Assembly: GCA_034440635.1 (NCBI GenBank) | Contig: JAOTON010001583.1 | Coordinates: 1 to 64,000 of the forward strand | Direction of reading: 5' to 3' | Origin: Lepas anatifera | Lineage: Eukaryota > Arthropoda > Thecostraca > Lepadidae | Length of the DNA stretch: 64,000 nucleotides | Part shown: positions 35,000-45,750 of the stretch, piece by piece | How the letters are laid out: the number at the start of each line of letters is the position of its first letter | Position numbering within the stretch: the first letter of the stretch is position 1 | Made by a program: the position numbers and the translations under genes | Notes under the pieces: generated by a model | Database searches by the model: none | Seen by the model: only the letters and a program-made list of their open reading frames with translations | What the model was told of the DNA's origin: nothing

Positions 35000-35940
35000 G
35001 CTGTGCTATTCGTATCCGCCGGTGCCCACTTCGCTAGTGTCAGCGCACCGATGTTTGCGGCTTAATCTTACCATGTGCCGCAGTGTCCGTAAAACACTAG
35101 CACAAGCAGACAATATAAGCTTTTCTTGTGGGCCTCCATTGCTTTTTGTTGTTGTTTTTTTAGAACGACGTAAAACGTTCTGAAATGCGGTCAACCTTCA
35201 CCAACCTAAGCTGGACGCTCAATATTTCCAAGTATTGACAGTGAATGCCGCTACATGACACTTTTCCCTAAGAAATACCTTTATTTATTTCTAACAGACA
35301 CTTCAGAGATTCTTGTTAACGACTGGTATTTACCTTAACATTGGTGCAGACCTGAATGTTGAAAGAAATGGATGATCCGGATACAACAGCGTTGAAATTT
35401 GTACGTTTGGCTTTCTAAAACAACGCAATTTTCGCAATTTCGGTCCTCTGCGCCAAAATATCTGCTTGTGCGTTAAGTTCCAGGCTTGCTACGGCTTTTT
35501 GTACCGTCTTTCGAGAGCGGGATTCTCTGGGACTCCCACTGTTCTGAACGGACTTGCCGCAGGTTTTGCTCACGGAGTGGGTATTTTTCTTTTCTTGTAT
35601 GCCCGTTGCCTTAGTATATGCTAATTTCTTACACCGCCCAATGATATTCATTTCCAAAGGTGAAGATGTGCGCCAATATCATTCTGCGTTTCTTTGGTGT
35701 TTATAGACAGATAAAAATGACTACCTTCAGTTTTTATTTAGGCTTACTTCCTGGAAAATTCTTCGTACGCAGTCGCTGGACATCCTGATTTATCGGCTTT
35801 GTTTGCAAACACTTTCGATGTAAGTGATTTATACCCATCGGACTCTTCTCTGTTGTGGTTTTTGTCGGTTCCTGGGCGCAAAATGATCATGGTTGCGACA
35901 CGCCGAGAGCACCAATGATGATGACTTGATCACTCCCGGA
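35000..35940. other. No gene recognised; one basic frame
   Basis: A minus-strand frame at 35657-35415 (KNTHSVSKTCGKSVQ..., basic with a terminal hydrophobic stretch) could be an exon but matches nothing I know. Confidence 0.25.
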
Positions 35941-36185
35941 GTGATTGAGTCTTGTGTTGCCGCCGCGCCTGCGTGTGTTGTCGCGGCGCTGTCGGTGTAA
36001 GCGCGGCTCGCTGGCAGCACGTGCGGCCGCGACAGGCAGCGTGGGCTTCGCGTGGGCGGCGGCGGCCACAACAGCGCACATCCGCCCAGCTGGGCTCGAG
36101 GTCACCAGGGGCACATCACAGGGCACCCGGAACACCAGGCAGGATCGGCTCCCGCCATGTCAACGGGGGAACCGCCCTCCATGAA
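35940..36185. other. GC- and CpG-rich island
   Basis: This 245-bp block is strikingly rich in CpG (CGCCGCGCC, GTCGCGGCGC, GGGCGGCGGCGG) compared with the AT-rich surroundings. All frames are open, so coding cannot be inferred. It could be a CpG-island promoter, a gene fragment or a captured segment. Confidence 0.45.
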
Positions 36186-36469
36186 TGCCGCCCATGGTCT
36201 CCGAATTTATTAGACAGAAAAGTGTAGATGGAGGCCTCACCAGCAGCTGTATAGCCCTGGATGCTGATGCTCCTTGAAACCTCAGCGGGACAAGGCCTAA
36301 CCACTGCCTGAAATATTTTTTTAGAAATAATCGTTTTGCATCGGGTGTGCTCTTGGACCTTGTTTTTTTGTATTATTGTTTATTGAGACAATATACAGAG
36401 ATGCAAAAAGCTGCCGACGCTGCGGACGCCGTCCGTGCTAATTTTTTCAGCCGTGCTAATTTTTGGGTT

Positions 36470-36690
36470 TTGATTGCATGCTGGTGCTGGTGTAAATACT
36501 GGTGCCCTTGCTGCTGCTGAATCTGATGTTCTAGTACTGGTGGTTCTGGTAGTTCCAGAGTCAATGCTGACGCTCACACCGGTGCTGTGCTAGTGCTGGT
36601 CCTGGCGCTGGTCTATTGCTGGTGCAAGTGCTGGCGCTAGTGCTGGCATCGGTGCTGATGCTGCTACTGTTGGTGATGCTAATTCCGAAG
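36470..36690. repeat. Degenerate (GCTGGT)n-type repeat
   Basis: Irregular GCTGGTGCTGGTG / GCTAGTGCTGGC hexamer-like repeats, poorly conserved. Confidence 0.7.
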
Positions 36691-36746
36691 CAGATGCTGT
36701 TTTAAGGGTAAAATGAATGCTCCATTTATTTCATTTTTTATTTTAC

Positions 36747-36934
36747 TAGGGCCACTCCCAACAGGCAAACTTGCCTAATTACAGGGAGAATTGGCGTGGG
36801 TGTCGCAAGATCATCTCCACCGGGTCAGATCGGACATGGAAGGTGGTTTCCCACCGAGGGTTTTCCACGTTAATCCATGCCATCCGATCTGAAGACAAGC
36901 AACGAAGCCACTAGGTAACCCGGCCCCATTTTTT
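36747..36934 (+). ncRNA. Candidate structured non-coding RNA
   Basis: About 185 bases fold on inspection into nested stems. GGGCC (36749-36753) pairs with GGCCC (36922-36926). TCAGATCGGA (36825-36834) pairs with TCCGATCTGA (36883-36892). CATGG (36835-36839) pairs with CCATG (36875-36879), GGAA with TTCC, and GGTGG (36842-36846) with CCACC (36851-36855). There is also a hairpin AGGCAAACTTGCCT at 36763-36776. A T6 run ends it (36929-36934), as for RNA polymerase III. The AAGGTGGTTTCCCACCGAGG region is faintly like U1 snRNA, but I do not assign it. No A/B boxes were identified. Confidence 0.35.
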
Positions 36935-36939
36935 ATCAT

Positions 36940-38560
36940 TCAAAATATTTTGGCCTAATATTCATTGCTTGTTGAGCTCCCATGCTAGAACCATTTGAGA
37001 AACTTGGTTTCATAGAAAGTGCTGGCAAAGATGCGCCGGGTGACAGCTGATGAAGATGACTACAGCTTTTAAAAATATAACTTATTATTGCGATTATTTA
37101 CGTTGATTGATCAGAAAATATTTACATTTTGTCGCAATTTAAATGTTTTACGCTATTTTTTGGGAAAACATTGTGTGGCGTTTTTTCTGCTTGTATGACA
37201 GTATAACTTCCTTTCTTATGTGATTTGTACATGGTATCGTTGAAATGAAACTACCTAGTGCTGTTGAATGCAGTCATTTTCAAACCATCCAGAAGCGGAC
37301 ACATTTTCTTTTTGAGTAGTACTAAAAACTGGTGATATGTACATAAATTACTTGGGGTCTGTTGTCGAAGCCTAGGAAAATCGAGCTTTCATCGCTCTAG
37401 CGCATCAATATAATTTGGGTGGAGTTGGAGCGAAGGGGACTGGGCATCAAGTGCAAAATAAAAGAGAACCCGTGTTTTGGACAATATCGGCAATGGTCGG
37501 TAAGGAGTGAGGATAAACAGTTGAAATTGCAAAAACTCGTTTTCTGTTAACTGGTTCGGCTTGCCTGAATTATTCCCCTCACCTGTATCCGCCCTTAAGA
37601 ACCTCAATATTTGGAAAACTTGCGGTAGCAGTTTTTATTACCAGACCACGTAAGTTACCACACTTAAACAGTGTTTTCTTAAATATCCGGCGATTCCAAA
37701 ATGTCAGGTCTACTACTGGACGAAATGAAAGGTTCATGGGTCCACAAGGATGTACATACCTACCATTTAGAGGAAGTGGGGGCTGAGCCCGCCACCATAA
37801 GGATTTTCTGTTCCCAAAAGCATATTTTGTGTTGAATGACAATTTCTTTACTTTCGATCCATTTTGAGATCAATTTGGCACCAAGGAATGCCTTCCTTAT
37901 TTGACTTATATCTTTAAACTAAAATATAAATGGCTTCAAAGTGAGTAGTGCATTCCTTAGTGTCTTAAAATAATGAGGGTAACACCGCCATGGTTGGTGG
38001 TGTTACCCCCCCCGCCCTATTATGTCGGCGTTAACCCCTGAGACATCACTTGTATGGCATTCTAAATTCGCTCTAGTCCCTACAGCAGTGCTAACGGTTC
38101 CAAGGACGATTGTCAATCATATTTGAAAACGCGAATTTCTGTATTCATACGACACAAATTTCTATCACAAATAAATCTCAAAACGCTCGTATTTGAAAGA
38201 TTTGATAGCTTGCATAACGTATGTTATTGGCTTAACATCTAAGGTCATATCCAGTGAGCTTCCAGGGTATATCATAGATAAAGTCACAAATCACACATGT
38301 CCCTAAAACATGAGTAATATATGATTATGATATATGATAATCAGTGACGACGGGACGTCCGAATTTAAGGGGCGAGGCACCATGGGCTTCCTAACCCATT
38401 TCCCTCTAGTCAGTGCCATAGACTTAGTGCTAAAATTTATGTGTAAAGAGGGGGGTACTGTTCATCGGTGCCTCGCCCTCCCCGCACGTTCCTACCCCAG
38501 TGATGAAAATGGTAACTAAGGAAATGAACATTTATGTGCATGCATGACTAGCGAACTAGA
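36940..38560. other. No gene recognised
   Basis: A minus-strand frame at 37842-37581, ending at a plausible donor (CAG|GTGAGG), could be an exon of an unknown gene. GGTAACACC/GGTGTTACC phrases near 37979-38008 recur near 39941-39978, with a shorter GTGTTACCCCC at 40313-40325. Inverted GGGGCGAGGCACCATGG (38370) and GGTGCCTCGCCCTCCC (38468) also pair. Confidence 0.35.
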
Positions 38561-38562
38561 AA

Positions 38563-39425
38563 TCATAACCAAAACTGCAGATTGTTGAGAGCGCTGAAAT
38601 GCACAGAAGCAAAATCTGAAATATAGTTCCGAAATGCTTTCTCTTCATATAAGAACGTGTCGTGCCTTGAGGTTTTATGTGCATTACAAACCACACAAAA
38701 ACCCCTTCGAACTTGACCCATCGCTGCAAGCCTCGTGTGTCCTGTGACCGCACGATCCACACTGCAACCAGAGTTCGTTCCGGCCGGTAACACCTTCCTC
38801 ACAATGCATGCAAATATCCTCATTTTCAACTCGGTTGGACACTTATGTCTTGCGCCTTTTTGTCCAGTTTTTTCTTAGTCTTATGCATGCGCGGCTTCCT
38901 TTCTTTTTCAGGCTCTTTCGTCGCCCTTTTCGCAGGAGAGCTCGTCAGCATTATTGAGCACAATGTTCTGCCGCGAGATGGTTTCGATTTTTTTCGTTGA
39001 ATTTGTGTGATAGGGAGTACATCATCGATAGGAGATTTTGGTGCAATGAGGCTCTGAGCGTGAGCAACAGACATTTGCGCCCTTTCCCAAAATCCTAGGT
39101 ATAGATATCTGAGATCCTGCTGTAGGCGCATCCGCATCCGGGCATCTGCGAGTTTCACGATCGAATGGATGGCTGATCCGCTGCCTTTCCGCAAAGTCGT
39201 ACGCAACAGACACGAGCTTTGCGGTAGTAATACCATAGAAAAGTTTTGAAAGCAGACCAGCCTTTCTGCTAGTTCCTGCTCGAATTTTTCTGGGATGACT
39301 GTCCCAGGACCTAATCTACGAGGAGCAATGTTTTTCCATTTGCCCTCATCCGATGTTTTTTCAGTCGATCCAGTAGTGTGGCTCTCGGTATCTGATACTG
39401 TATGCTGACTTTTTTACTGACATCC
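38563..39425 (-). pseudogene. Second pogo-related sequence lacking the DDE core
   Basis: Minus strand. From about 39425 a psq-type HTH tail is readable (YQIPRATLLDRLKKH). Next come LGPGTVIPEKFEQELAERL and, after a frame change, VAYDFAERQRISHPFD, which is the CENP-B-type HTH region. The text then jumps to a C-terminal pogo-like tail (IMLTSSPAKRATKE, a Lys-rich stretch) and a Cys/His zinc finger, ICMHCEEG...LWLQCGSCGHRTHEAC...FCVVC. The catalytic DDE domain (roughly 300 residues in relatives) is missing. Frame changes lie in A6 and T5 runs and near 39240. Either a deletion derivative or a short gene pairing the DNA-binding and zinc-finger ends. Confidence 0.7.
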
Positions 39426-39530
39426 CTATAGAGATCTAGTATAGCTATAGTAGATCCCTACTATAACTATATTATATCACTATAGCTATATTATATCACT
39501 ATAGTTATATTATATCTCTACGGAAAATCC
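39425..39530. repeat. Short AT-rich tandem repeat
   Basis: Units of about 22 bp built on CACTATAGCTATATTATAT. Confidence 0.75.
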
Positions 39531-39539
39531 CTTTCCCGA

Positions 39540-40815
39540 ACTGCTTTTATAGCGTTTGTCACACCATTCCGACCTCCAAGCGAACCTCATGCAGTTTTTA
39601 TATGCTTACTTCAGATCCATTGTGATCTCACATGTTGATTTTATGGCCTGAAAGAGAACGCACTTTCTCAGTAAAAATAAACGACCAAAAATTAAAATTG
39701 AGCCTTACTTACAGCATCCACCCAAAAGCAGATGGTAATTTCAAGATCAGTGCAGCCAATCCAGACCCCTAATTGAAACTGCACTTCATTTTTGCGTACG
39801 GCAAACACTACCCCCGCTTTAGGTTTAGGCTATTTCGGCATTTCTGAGTTGCTTGCATGATGACTGGAACCATTCAGATGTTTCTAGAAAGCAAATGAGC
39901 CCCCAATATCCAATGAGGAAGCACCGCCACCCCTTGGGGTAACACCACCACGGCATGGCGTTGTTACCCGCATAGGGAGTGAACAACAGCCATCGCTACT
40001 TCTGAAAAAGTATGACTATTATGGCGACCTGGTGCTACAAAGTCAGATCGAAAGCTATAACGCTCTGAAAAAATGAGAAAATACTAATATTAGATCGCTG
40101 AATAACTTCCCGCATTGTTTAATGACAGGGATTTTTTTAGAAGAGATTATCCTTTTTCAAAATATGTCTCTAATTATCTGAAACGTATCAAAATTCGTGT
40201 TGCAACGGGCTCACGCTCATTCACCGCTAAATTCCGACTGAGAAATGGAGCCAAACGTTGTGTACAGCTAGTAACTACACCGCTAGGGGCTATGATGGGG
40301 TTCCCCACATGGTAGTGTTACCCCCGCTTCCCCTACATCGTTGCCCCTTTGGGATTTTTGTGTAGTGTAAGGGACCAGTTTATGGCCCATTTTCCTTTAG
40401 AGCGAACTTTCTAGGCCTGGCGAAGTTGAGGGTTTATAGCGAGCACAATCGCTTTTTGAATGAAAGAAAAGACAGAATATCTAGAAATCCGCCAAGAAAA
40501 TAAGCATTCACTTTTCGCCTGACCAAACGACACGTGGAGCAATAATGAAGTTTCAGTGGAAGTATTCGGGTATAGGTGGCGGTTACAGTGCATACAAATT
40601 CCGGAGTACTATCCTGAATACGAATCCTGGAGAAATAGTATATCCACGTGTCTTATTCAGGTGTACAATGCAGTGCGGCAATGATTTTCTAATCAAAGCA
40701 TTCGTGCCATGGTAAGAACTATTGTGTTAGCGCGATGCTAAATGTATTTATAGTACCTAATCCCAGCACCCTTTGGATACAACGCCGTTTTTTAGCCCCA
40801 CTACCTGTGTGCTAG
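39540..40815. other. No gene recognised
   Basis: Nothing supported. Confidence 0.35.
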
Positions 40816-40823
40816 GTGCTAAG

Positions 40824-42545
40824 TAGGGCTGATAATCCCGGGACATTTTTGCAATCCCGGATCCCGGATTCATCGACTCAATCCCGGGATATCCTGGATC
40901 CGGATTGGACATTTTTTCAATAAACATGTCGAAAATTAGTGTCTGCTTTAGGTAACGTTTGTGGCATATTCTTAACAGCATAGTAAATATTTCCCGTTAA
41001 GGATAACTCATAGCATACTATTCTTACCATGCGGAAAGCACATGAAATTCTATGGACACTAAACAGAATAAAACGTTTTGTCCCCAAACAATTAAAGACA
41101 TATGAATGGTATTGACAATATATATTTTTGTTATATTTCTAGTCATATTACAATAGAGGTATTTACCTATTGTGACCCGGCCTATTGTGTCTGGTCACAC
41201 AAGTCACCTGCCACGATAGTAGCACTTGAGGAAGAAAGGGCATCAACGGCTTGTGCCGAGACTCTACCGTTCTTTAGTGACGGTATTCCCGACAGTTGAA
41301 AACACACGTTCCGACTCAACATTCGTAGGGACTATGTGCCTGAGTCAGCTGTAGGACAGAGCTATCATACCACTTCTTCCAGAGGCAGGCAGGTTTTCCA
41401 ACTCTTTCCTAATGACCTTGGTCATAAGCAAAGGATTAGAGACTTAGCCTGGATGCACTTGAACTGTGATCTGGCTCTGGAACTCTTATCTTATCTAGAG
41501 CCTGTTGAGCATCGATTGAAGCGACTGTGCTGGCTGAGGATCATCAACGTCCATCGCTTCTGCATCTACAACTACTTTGAAGCATGCATCTGTCCCAGGC
41601 CATTTTTTAACATGTTAACTGGGGGCAATTGCCCCCAGTCGGCCGAAATGCCCCCCGTGCCGGGAAATTGGCCCCAGTAAAAGACAAGTCTTGCTTAAAA
41701 CTTAATAAACAAAACTCACCTAACAAAAATAAAACAAAATACCACCCGTTAATAATAAGTTTGTTCTATTGCTCGTCCCAAACCGACAATCAAAAACTAC
41801 CATCATAGCCGTCTACTCCATCGTGAAAACGTAACAAAGCAAGTAGTTGCGGGAAATCCCGGCTAAATAGCCTCAGCATCAATTTAACTAGCCACAACGC
41901 AGGAAATAGCCTAAAACCAATCAAGCATCGTTTTCATCCGACCAGAAGCCCTCGCCAGCCAGTACCGTGGCACTGCATGATGCTCAAAACTGCATGATCA
42001 TGATCATGATCATGATGAAACGGCACTGCATGATCCAAAATAAAAACATTGATTGGTCTTTGCTTGGCTAGTACATAACTACATAACTTGGCTTTGAAAT
42101 ACTTACTTCAATGTTGCATTTGACCCCATCCAGGGTCAGTTGTGACACCCCAGGGGTCAATTGTAATATATTAAAGCCATGCGTCTGGTTCTTTTCGATC
42201 GCGACGCATCTCTCGTTAGGGTCGTTCAAAAAACTTTTTTACTTTTCAGACTCGAGCTCGAACAAAGAAACTGACACGGTGTGAACTGTGAAGCGATGCC
42301 AGGTCAATCTACGTACATGCAGAAGGGAGAGCCTGGATTTTGCTTGTGTTTGAACATTTGGTAGGTAAAATATTAAGCATAAAACAACGCTGTAGCCTGT
42401 TGTTGATTCTATAACGATTTTATTACTATCAACGACGCTTTCCACGCCATTTTTAGTGTTGGAAAATATCGATCCCGGATTTAGAAATATATAATCCGGA
42501 TTCGATAATAAATCCGATCCCGATCCCTATCCGGATTATCACCTA
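40824..42545. mobile_element. hAT-type element with 8-bp target duplication
   Basis: The 1722-bp element starts TAGGGCTGATAATCCCGGGA and ends in the inverted form GGATTATCACCTA. GTGCTAAG flanks it on both sides (40816-40823 and 42546-42553). Both subterminal regions are rich in ATCCCGGAT/GGATCC phrases. No hAT transposase domain is readable inside. Two plus-strand frames (41102-41299 and 41336-41680) are unidentified. An internal palindrome GGGGGCAATTGCCCCC at 41622-41637 and an (ATGATC)n run at 41995-42017 are visible. Confidence 0.85.
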
Positions 42546-42887
42546 GTGCTAAGGCTCATAGCTGTGTTTGTATTACCATTGCTTGTACCATGGCTCTTAC
42601 CTGTGTGCTAAGTGCTGTTACATAGCTTGATATGGCCCTTATAGCACTGTTAGCACCTCATATGCGTAAAAGCTGTATTTAGCCCTCTTTTGGCACTATC
42701 GTCACATGGCCTCATCCTCATGCAGAGACATTCACGTTACACCACCACAGCAGATGGAGGCGTTTCGACCTAAGTCTTGTTCAGCATATAATAGTGGGAT
42801 GAGGGATGACAAACACAGCACCATGGCATGCTGCAGTTTCATCGTTTGTATTTTTTATGTGCGAAATTATCATGCAACACACACACA

Positions 42888-42890
<3 letters not shown>

Positions 42891-42940
<50 letters not shown>

Positions 42941-42951
42941 GTATTGTGTTA

Positions 42952-42996
<45 letters not shown>
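42891..42996. repeat. (TA)n microsatellite
   Basis: Two long TA runs separated by about 20 bp. Confidence 0.95.
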
Positions 42997-42998
<2 letters not shown>

Positions 42999-42999
42999 A

Positions 43000-44506
43000 A
43001 ACGCATAGTAATCTATAATGTTTAGAGCGTGATAAATCAAATAATACATCTTGAATTATCATAAAAACGATACAAGCTTTGATATAAAACTTACTTGACT
43101 TACATCTTCACGCTTAACTAACTCCTCATACAACCGCTGATTTTGTCCACTTTTAGACCGGGCCCATGCACAGTGATGCAGCGGGCCTAAAAAACGGGAC
43201 GAAAATGCCAAAAATGACTTTCTAGAAATGATATCAAATGTATGCGATGCATTTGTGAATCGTTTGGAACCCAGTATACCATAATAATTTTCTTCCTCTA
43301 GCACGCCACATTGGTTTCACAGGAGCTGAAACTTGAAACTTATTCTGCCTCGCTAAATACGGGTATCGGGCCAGACATAGTAGCGTGATCTAAAACATTA
43401 ATAACAATTGCTCACACCTCGCCATCCATAGAAAACGTATACTACCGTCAAGCGTGGAATATTTGCGACCTTCTGGTTACAAAAATACGGTTCTAGCTGC
43501 TCCGAAGAATGCAGTGAATTTGTTTTAATGAACATATGTTTCAGAACTAAAATTTATAACATACATCATATTTACATAGGCTGGCAAAAAAGGCACAGTC
43601 AGGATCAGCTAGAAAATCATACCTCGTATTCTGGGAAGTGTCTTCTTTACATTGGAGGAATCCGTAGGTCGGCAACCGACGGCCAAAGAAAGTTATGACA
43701 GTTTTAGTGAGCGCATGTTCTACCCGTAGTCGGTGGGTGGTTGTGGCAATGACGCGCGCGGCATCCACCAATCGACGCGTGTTATTTCATTTCTCCAATC
43801 AAATGACACATTTAAATGGGAGAAGGGGTTAAAACATCACAAAATATGCGTAATGTTATTGATGGGAGGCCTCTAATTGAAGGAGGCAATAAAGTTGAGA
43901 AGGTGGAGGGTAAATTGAGACAACGAAAGCATGATTCAATAGTTATTAGGGCGCACCGAGATCAGGCCATGAATAAAAAATTGATATTTTAACTTCGGCT
44001 CACTTTCTCTCCCTTTGTAAAATGTTATTTTAAACCGATTTCCGTTAAGCTTTGGCCTCCACCTCGTGTTAAAACTCACTGTCATGTATGTATGTACAGC
44101 CGGTTCCACAGTGGTTGGTAGGGATTAGTGACAGTTTCTTTTAAGAAATATCTTAAAAAACGATTACTCTTCTCATAGACGTTTCGTCTCTAGCAATGAA
44201 TTTTGACGAGCTCTTTAGATTTGGGACCCTGCAAACTGGATAAGAAGTCAATTTGGAAAATTATGGACAACAAAACTTTTTCACCGATCCCGATGATTTT
44301 CTGTGTCTTTTCTCAATTACTTATGAATTTTGGACCTTTTGTAGTATTTCGCACGTTAGTTCATGCATCCAGTTAAAACGCAGCAGGTGAGGCAACAATG
44401 ATGCCGGCAAGGACCATCACTTGAGATATTTTTTTGGAAAAACGACTGTAGCTTTATACATACCAATCAGTATCGAACCGGTTGTACATATTACCTCTAT
44501 TGGATT
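43000..44506. other. No gene recognised; possible exon
   Basis: A minus-strand frame at 43304-43092 has ordinary composition and ends at either of two close donor-like GTAAGT sites. It might be an exon, but no family is recognised. Another minus frame at 43771-43547 is also unidentified. Confidence 0.25.
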
Positions 44507-44510
44507 TTAA

Positions 44511-45536
44511 CCCTCGCCCCACGGGGGGGCATCGATGCCCCCTAAGGTTTTTCCGGGACAGCAGAAAAATGAAGAGGCGCAGCACCGCGGTTGAGGGCTC
44601 TACCTCTCACTGCATAATTTTCCCACCATCCCTGAATTTTTTTACCCCGGGTTACCCAAGGTCAGGTCACCAGACAAGGTCAACCAAGGTCACCTCACTT
44701 CAACTTTAGAACTCTGTAAGAGCTACATTTCAAAGTCGATTTATTTGATACTTCCTACACTTTATGGCCCCTCCAGGGTCTACAAGGTGTATATCCGGGA
44801 TTTTTCGATTTCGTGCCCTGAGGTCAGGTCACGAGGTGACCTCTCCCATTGAAAAAGCATGGGGAAAAGCTGTCTTATGATCTAAAAGTCACAAAGCGAT
44901 TGAAAATGCTCAGCTTGATCAGAAAAGCGTTCTTGGACACCCTTTCACGGATTCCATGGGCCATATTTGCCCTTTGACCTCTCTAAGGTCATCCAAGGTC
45001 ACCAGGGGTCAAGAACAGTATTTTGACAATAACTTTTGACTTAATTAAGCTAGAGCGCTGAAACAAACACCATCGTGTTTGTCTCGTCACTGGCTTTCAT
45101 TTGATATACGACAAGGTCACTTTCTGACCCCTCGTGTTCTCAGATCGTCTTAGGTCACGAGGTGACCTCTGGAGGTCAAACCACTGGCGGGAGGTCTTCA
45201 CTGCTCTACGTTTCACATAGCGGAAAAAGACTGACAATTTCCTATCAAATGTATTTTACCAGACCTCAATAGCTCTAATAGCATAGGAGTTATGCCTAGT
45301 TTGCTTAAGCATTGCATATTTGAGTGAAAATAGTCGATTTTGACCTAATTTGACCTCTGGAGGTCAAACCATTGACCTGAGCACTAAAACATGTGAAATA
45401 ATTTCGTACTGAATTTACGCGAGCTTTCTATTGCACTTTGCAGATTTGCGCTAACGCCCATATTTTCGGAGTTAGTGGGGGGCCATCGATGCCCCCGGTG
45501 GGGCGAAGGTGGCGCTGGACCCCGGTGGGGTGCGGG
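44511..45536. mobile_element. piggyBac-type MITE, copy 2
   Basis: Same family and orientation as 32403-33431, flanked by TTAA at 44507-44510 and 45537-45540. Length is 1026 bp. The two copies align along their whole length, with scattered substitutions. Both ends carry the CATCGATG palindrome in a G/C run. Confidence 0.9.
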
Positions 45537-45589
45537 TTAAAGAAATTCGCTTGTCGCACATTTTGTTGCGTTTGCCGGCTGTTAAAATT

Positions 45590-45750
45590 TAACAGCGGTT
45601 ATAATAATAATAATTATTGGGGCTTATCGACGCCACCGCCGGGTTTGGCGTGCCACTCTTTCCGTTGGGGTTTCTGGGCCGTTGCTCCTTGTTCGGAAGC
45701 CGCCGGGCCGCCGGTGGCTGCGTGGCCGCTCCGCCCCAACAGCGGTTATC
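45590..45750. repeat. GC-rich insert bounded by AACAGCGGTTAT
   Basis: AACAGCGGTTAT occurs at 45591-45602 and 45738-45749, and the GC-rich segment lies between, next to an (ATA)n run. This looks like an insertion with a 12-bp direct repeat. Confidence 0.4.
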
